DNA of 15,342 bases from Myxococcales bacterium (lineage in GTDB: Bacteria; Myxococcota_A; Polyangia; Haliangiales; J016), in assembly GCA_014238595.1 (NCBI GenBank), contig JABAAV010000032.1, forward strand, positions 1 through 15,342, given 5' to 3'. This document shows positions 13,224 through 15,342 of the stretch, in pieces. Made by a program: the position numbers and the translations under genes. The notes under the pieces are model-generated. The model did no database searches. It was not told where the DNA came from and was given only the letters and a program-made list of their open reading frames with translations. Positions within the stretch are counted from its first letter, which is position 1. Each line of letters starts with the position of its first letter.

Positions 13224-14882
13224 CTAAAACATGACACCAAGATGGGCTACGATCGCATGAACATTGGTCGGTATTTGAGCATCGACTGGGTTTCTATCAA
13301 GTCCATCAAACGGAAATAAAATACCATAGGTTGCTTTGGCAAACACACTGTCGGTTTGATATCGAATGCCACCATCAAACTCAATGCCGTAGATTCTGTC
13401 CTGTCCCGGTGTGGCTTCTACATCAGCAGCAAGTCCTACGATCGATGCTGCATAAAATGCGATATGATCAGTGATATCCCATGTCAGACTGGGCTTGATA
13501 TAAATGGTATTGGATATTTGACCGAGCAGACGAGAAAACATAATCAAATCGACAAGATAATTATGATCAAAGGCAAAACGAGTTAATGTTGCATCGGCAG
13601 AGCCTGACAGCGGAGAGGCCAGTTGATTGTAATATCCATCTTCGGTGTTCTCTATATCATCACCTGAAGCAAAGCCTGATTCGAGTTGTAACGATAGCGT
13701 GTTATCTACCAGTGATAGTCCAGCACGGGCCACAGCACCTAATCGACGTAATGTGTATTCGTTATCAGCAGGTGATGGATCTAATCCTGCATCATTCAAT
13801 GTTCCAAAAATTCCAACGGCTTCTAGTTCAAACGAAAAAGTGCCATATCCAAGATGCAACCAAAAATCGGGAATATAGGCTTGATATTCTCTTGAGTTAT
13901 AAATGATATCATTGGTGAGTGATCTATCTTGTTCCCATTGTTGGGTTTGATACATGAAATAGAGGCCGTAGTTGAGCACGAGATTTCCATCAGCAATTTG
14001 TTGTAAAAATGTTTCTTGAGAATCAATACGCGCTAACGTGAATAAAAAATGATTAAAGAAACGATCCTCGTTACCTGTGATGTCGTTGTCAGGTGTTGAT
14101 AATCGATTGCCTTGATAATCATAGTTATTGCTATAAAAAGGTGTGTCCCAATTAGAATCCATTCCTGCTGCCAGTGTGATTTGTAATTCTGTGCTTGGAA
14201 TGATGGAACGCAATGTAATACGGTCAAAGGTGTCACTTCGGTTGGTTGTTTGAGGGTAATAGTCGGCAGAAGGATCAAATTGTCCGTTATTAACAACCAT
14301 CCCCATACCCCAATGATCGGGCATACGTCCGAATTCGATGACACCAGCTTGAGTTGTGATATGAGCCCAAGCCTGTTGGATGGCAATATAATCATGCCAC
14401 ATGAGATTGTCCTTCGATGAACCAAACAGATAATTATCGAGCAAGTCTATTTGAGTATGGACTCTAATCTGTTCGTTGACATGGATGATGGGTTCAAGAC
14501 GCAGTCGCATTTCTAACGCATTGATTGATTCATCACACGATGTAGCAGTTCCGTCAGCATTCTGACAGCCTTCAGGCACAGGATAGGACGACGGAGTAAT
14601 ATCTAAATCTAGGTTATGGAACCAGTTGTTGCGTGTATGGAAATACCCATGAAGTTCAAAAATACGAAATCGCTTTGAACGATTTTTTTCAAGTGATAAT
14701 ACATCAAGAAAAGGTAATTTTGTTTTGCTTTCAGGTGCCTGTTGCGCAATACCTTCAGTTTTTTTTTCTTGAGGTTGTTGAGGGGATGGAGAAGATGCCC
14801 CGAAGCCCTGTGCATAACTGATATGAATGGTTGCAAAGAAAACGACACTAACAGTAAGGATAAAAGCATTGAAACGAAACAT
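13224..14882 (-). CDS. Outer-membrane beta-barrel protein resembling family TIGR04551
   Basis: Predicted outer-membrane protein of 552 residues. A signal peptide (about 1-24, cleavage ISYA|Q) is followed by a Gln/Pro/Lys-rich linker (about 26-54). The rest is beta-rich, with alternating strands and aromatic girdles, and ends in HLGVMF; a C-terminal Phe is the usual barrel-assembly signal. Phrases such as ELHGYFHTR (76-84), MRLRLEPII (125-133), RVHTQIDLLDN (140-150) and FGRMPDHWGMGM (184-195) recall, from memory, the TIGR04551 proteins of myxobacteria, whose function is unassigned. It could be a porin or an alginate-export-like channel. The start is supported by GAGAGG six bases upstream and by a strong promoter. 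It is a single gene, convergent with recA. Cys106 and Cys116 sit in one early loop and may form a disulfide. Confidence 0.75.
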   Translation of the reverse strand: MFRFNAFILTVSVVFFATIHISYAQGFGASSPSPQQPQEKKTEGIAQQAPESKTKLPFLDVLSLEKNRSKRFRIFELHGYFHTRNNWFHNLDLDITPSSYPVPEGCQNADGTATSCDESINALEMRLRLEPIIHVNEQIRVHTQIDLLDNYLFGSSKDNLMWHDYIAIQQAWAHITTQAGVIEFGRMPDHWGMGMVVNNGQFDPSADYYPQTTNRSDTFDRITLRSIIPSTELQITLAAGMDSNWDTPFYSNNYDYQGNRLSTPDNDITGNEDRFFNHFLFTLARIDSQETFLQQIADGNLVLNYGLYFMYQTQQWEQDRSLTNDIIYNSREYQAYIPDFWLHLGYGTFSFELEAVGIFGTLNDAGLDPSPADNEYTLRRLGAVARAGLSLVDNTLSLQLESGFASGDDIENTEDGYYNQLASPLSGSADATLTRFAFDHNYLVDLIMFSRLLGQISNTIYIKPSLTWDITDHIAFYAASIVGLAADVEATPGQDRIYGIEFDGGIRYQTDSVFAKATYGILFPFDGLDRNPVDAQIPTNVHAIVAHLGVMF

Positions 14883-14909
14883 ACACAGCCTCTCATAGAG
14901 AATTGAAAA

Positions 14910-14951
14910 TCAATCAAAACTATATAATTTGTATCGATTGTGTCAATCAAA
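14910..14951. repeat. Paired 9-bp direct repeats flanking the barrel-gene promoter
   Basis: TCAATCAAA occurs at 14910-14918 and 14943-14951, a 33-base offset (about three helical turns). One copy overlaps the -35 box and the other lies just past the -10 box near the predicted start site. GATTG (14936-14940) with CAATC (14944-14948) also makes an inverted repeat over the -35 box. The arrangement fits a repressor operator pair, but no regulator is recognised. Confidence 0.5.
14919..14946 (-). promoter_or_regulatory. Promoter for the barrel gene, TTGACA-N16-TATAGT
   Basis: On the minus strand a perfect -35 box TTGACA (14941-14946) and a 5/6 -10 box TATAGT (14919-14924) are separated by 16 bases. 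Transcription would start near 14912, about 30 bases before the ATG at 14882, leaving a leader that contains the GAGAGG ribosome-binding site. This is the most convincing sigma-70-type promoter in the window. Confidence 0.75.
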
Positions 14952-15017
14952 GTGGAAAGCTTTGTTGTATTTCATCGATATAGTTGCGGTATTTCTAAGA
15001 AAAGATACAACCATCTC

Positions 15018-15342
15018 ATGGGATTTCACCGCATCAGCAACAAGACTACCGATTTCGACGGATATCATTCTGATTTCAATCGGATCATTGGTCAAAGTTT
15101 TTGGGTAGGGTTTGACGGGACCGTTGTTCCTGCTGCACTCAAGGAGCGTCTTGCTTTGGGACAGGTGGGCGCTGTCATCTTGTTTTCTCGTAATTTACCT
15201 GTTGTTAATAATAACAACAGCTCTGATGCTCAAGTTGATCTTGAAGCTCTAGCTCAACTTATTTGTAGTTTACGTGATGCGGCGGGGGAGCATGATTTAT
15301 GGATTGCGATTGATCATGAAGGTGGTGTGGTTCAGCGTATCA
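15018..15342 (+). CDS. nagZ: Beta-N-acetylhexosaminidase (GH3, NagZ-like), C-terminus off the window
   Basis: Cytoplasmic glycoside hydrolase that removes GlcNAc from anhydro-muropeptides during peptidoglycan recycling. The first 108 codons are present from an ATG at 15018. Visible GH3 N-terminal features are IGQSFWVGFDG (24-34), GAVILFSRNL (51-60) and IDHEGGVVQRI (98-108). In the last, the usual EGGRVQR reads EGGVVQR, so one common Arg is Val. A low-complexity stretch VVNNNNSSD (62-70) sits in the loop after RNL. The nucleophile Asp and the catalytic His/Asp loop lie beyond the edge, so activity cannot be judged. No clear Shine-Dalgarno sequence or promoter is seen in the 135 bases between it and the divergent barrel gene. 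Periplasmic GH3 glucosidases are less likely, because no signal peptide is visible and DHEGG is a NagZ hallmark. Confidence 0.85.
   Translation, partial: MGFHRISNKTTDFDGYHSDFNRIIGQSFWVGFDGTVVPAALKERLALGQVGAVILFSRNLPVVNNNNSSDAQVDLEALAQLICSLRDAAGEHDLWIAIDHEGGVVQRI

Noticed and set aside
14952..15017. Plus-strand promoter for nagZ (TATAGT at 14979)
   Set aside because: No acceptable -35 hexamer at 15-19 bases upstream; a lone -10-like word in AT-rich DNA is expected by chance.
1..15342. Mobile element, prophage, CRISPR, toxin-antitoxin or tRNA
   Set aside because: No transposase, integrase, phage gene, regularly spaced repeat, cloverleaf sequence or small gene pair was found. Gene content is housekeeping and densely packed.

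Overview
The window looks like chromosomal DNA of a Gram-negative bacterium with AT-leaning sequence. The best guess is a low-GC relative of the Myxococcota (former Deltaproteobacteria). The evidence is a long outer-membrane-type protein (13224-14882) that resembles, from memory, the myxobacterial family TIGR04551; a secreted lipoprotein whose acidic, calcium-loop-rich C-terminus has a myxobacterial flavour; and a cytochrome c/FTR1 fusion iron permease. Lipoprotein signals, a C-terminal Phe on the barrel protein and a soluble-type lytic transglycosylase all imply an outer membrane. The lineage is an inference. I see no phage, IS, CRISPR, tRNA or rRNA, and no intergenic gap exceeds 160 bases.

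Layout. From 1 to 5221 a minus-strand series reads ilvE > EF-hand lipoprotein > manC > manB > ROK sugar kinase (cut by the left edge). The last three genes are joined by ATGA stop/start overlaps and together could convert a free hexose to GDP-mannose. ilvE is divergent from dnaJ (5343-6449, plus). dnaJ runs tail-to-tail, with 3 bases between, into a second minus-strand operon that starts at 11900: PP2C phosphatase > cytochrome c/FTR1 iron permease > xseB > lytic transglycosylase slt. That operon is divergent from recA (12057-13148, plus), across a 156-base region holding a nested hairpin and several short repeats. recA ends in a clear hairpin terminator and faces the TIGR04551-like barrel gene, which has the best promoter in the window (TTGACA-N16-TATAGT on the minus strand). 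A nagZ-like glycoside hydrolase begins at 15018 and runs off the right edge.

How the genes relate. Most are housekeeping: branched-chain amino acid transamination (ilvE), protein folding (dnaJ), recombination and repair (recA, xseB), and envelope carbohydrate supply (manC, manB, kinase). Slt and NagZ both act in peptidoglycan turnover: Slt cuts glycan strands in the periplasm and NagZ trims the recovered muropeptides in the cytoplasm. Iron import is covered by the FTR1 fusion.

I do not see a clearly new defence or mobile system. The items most worth a second look are the haem-linked iron permease in an operon with a phosphatase, the in-frame 39-bp repeat that copies the Slt signal-peptidase site, the calcium-loop lipoprotein, the structured recA/PP2C intergenic region, and the paired repeats bracketing the barrel-gene promoter.
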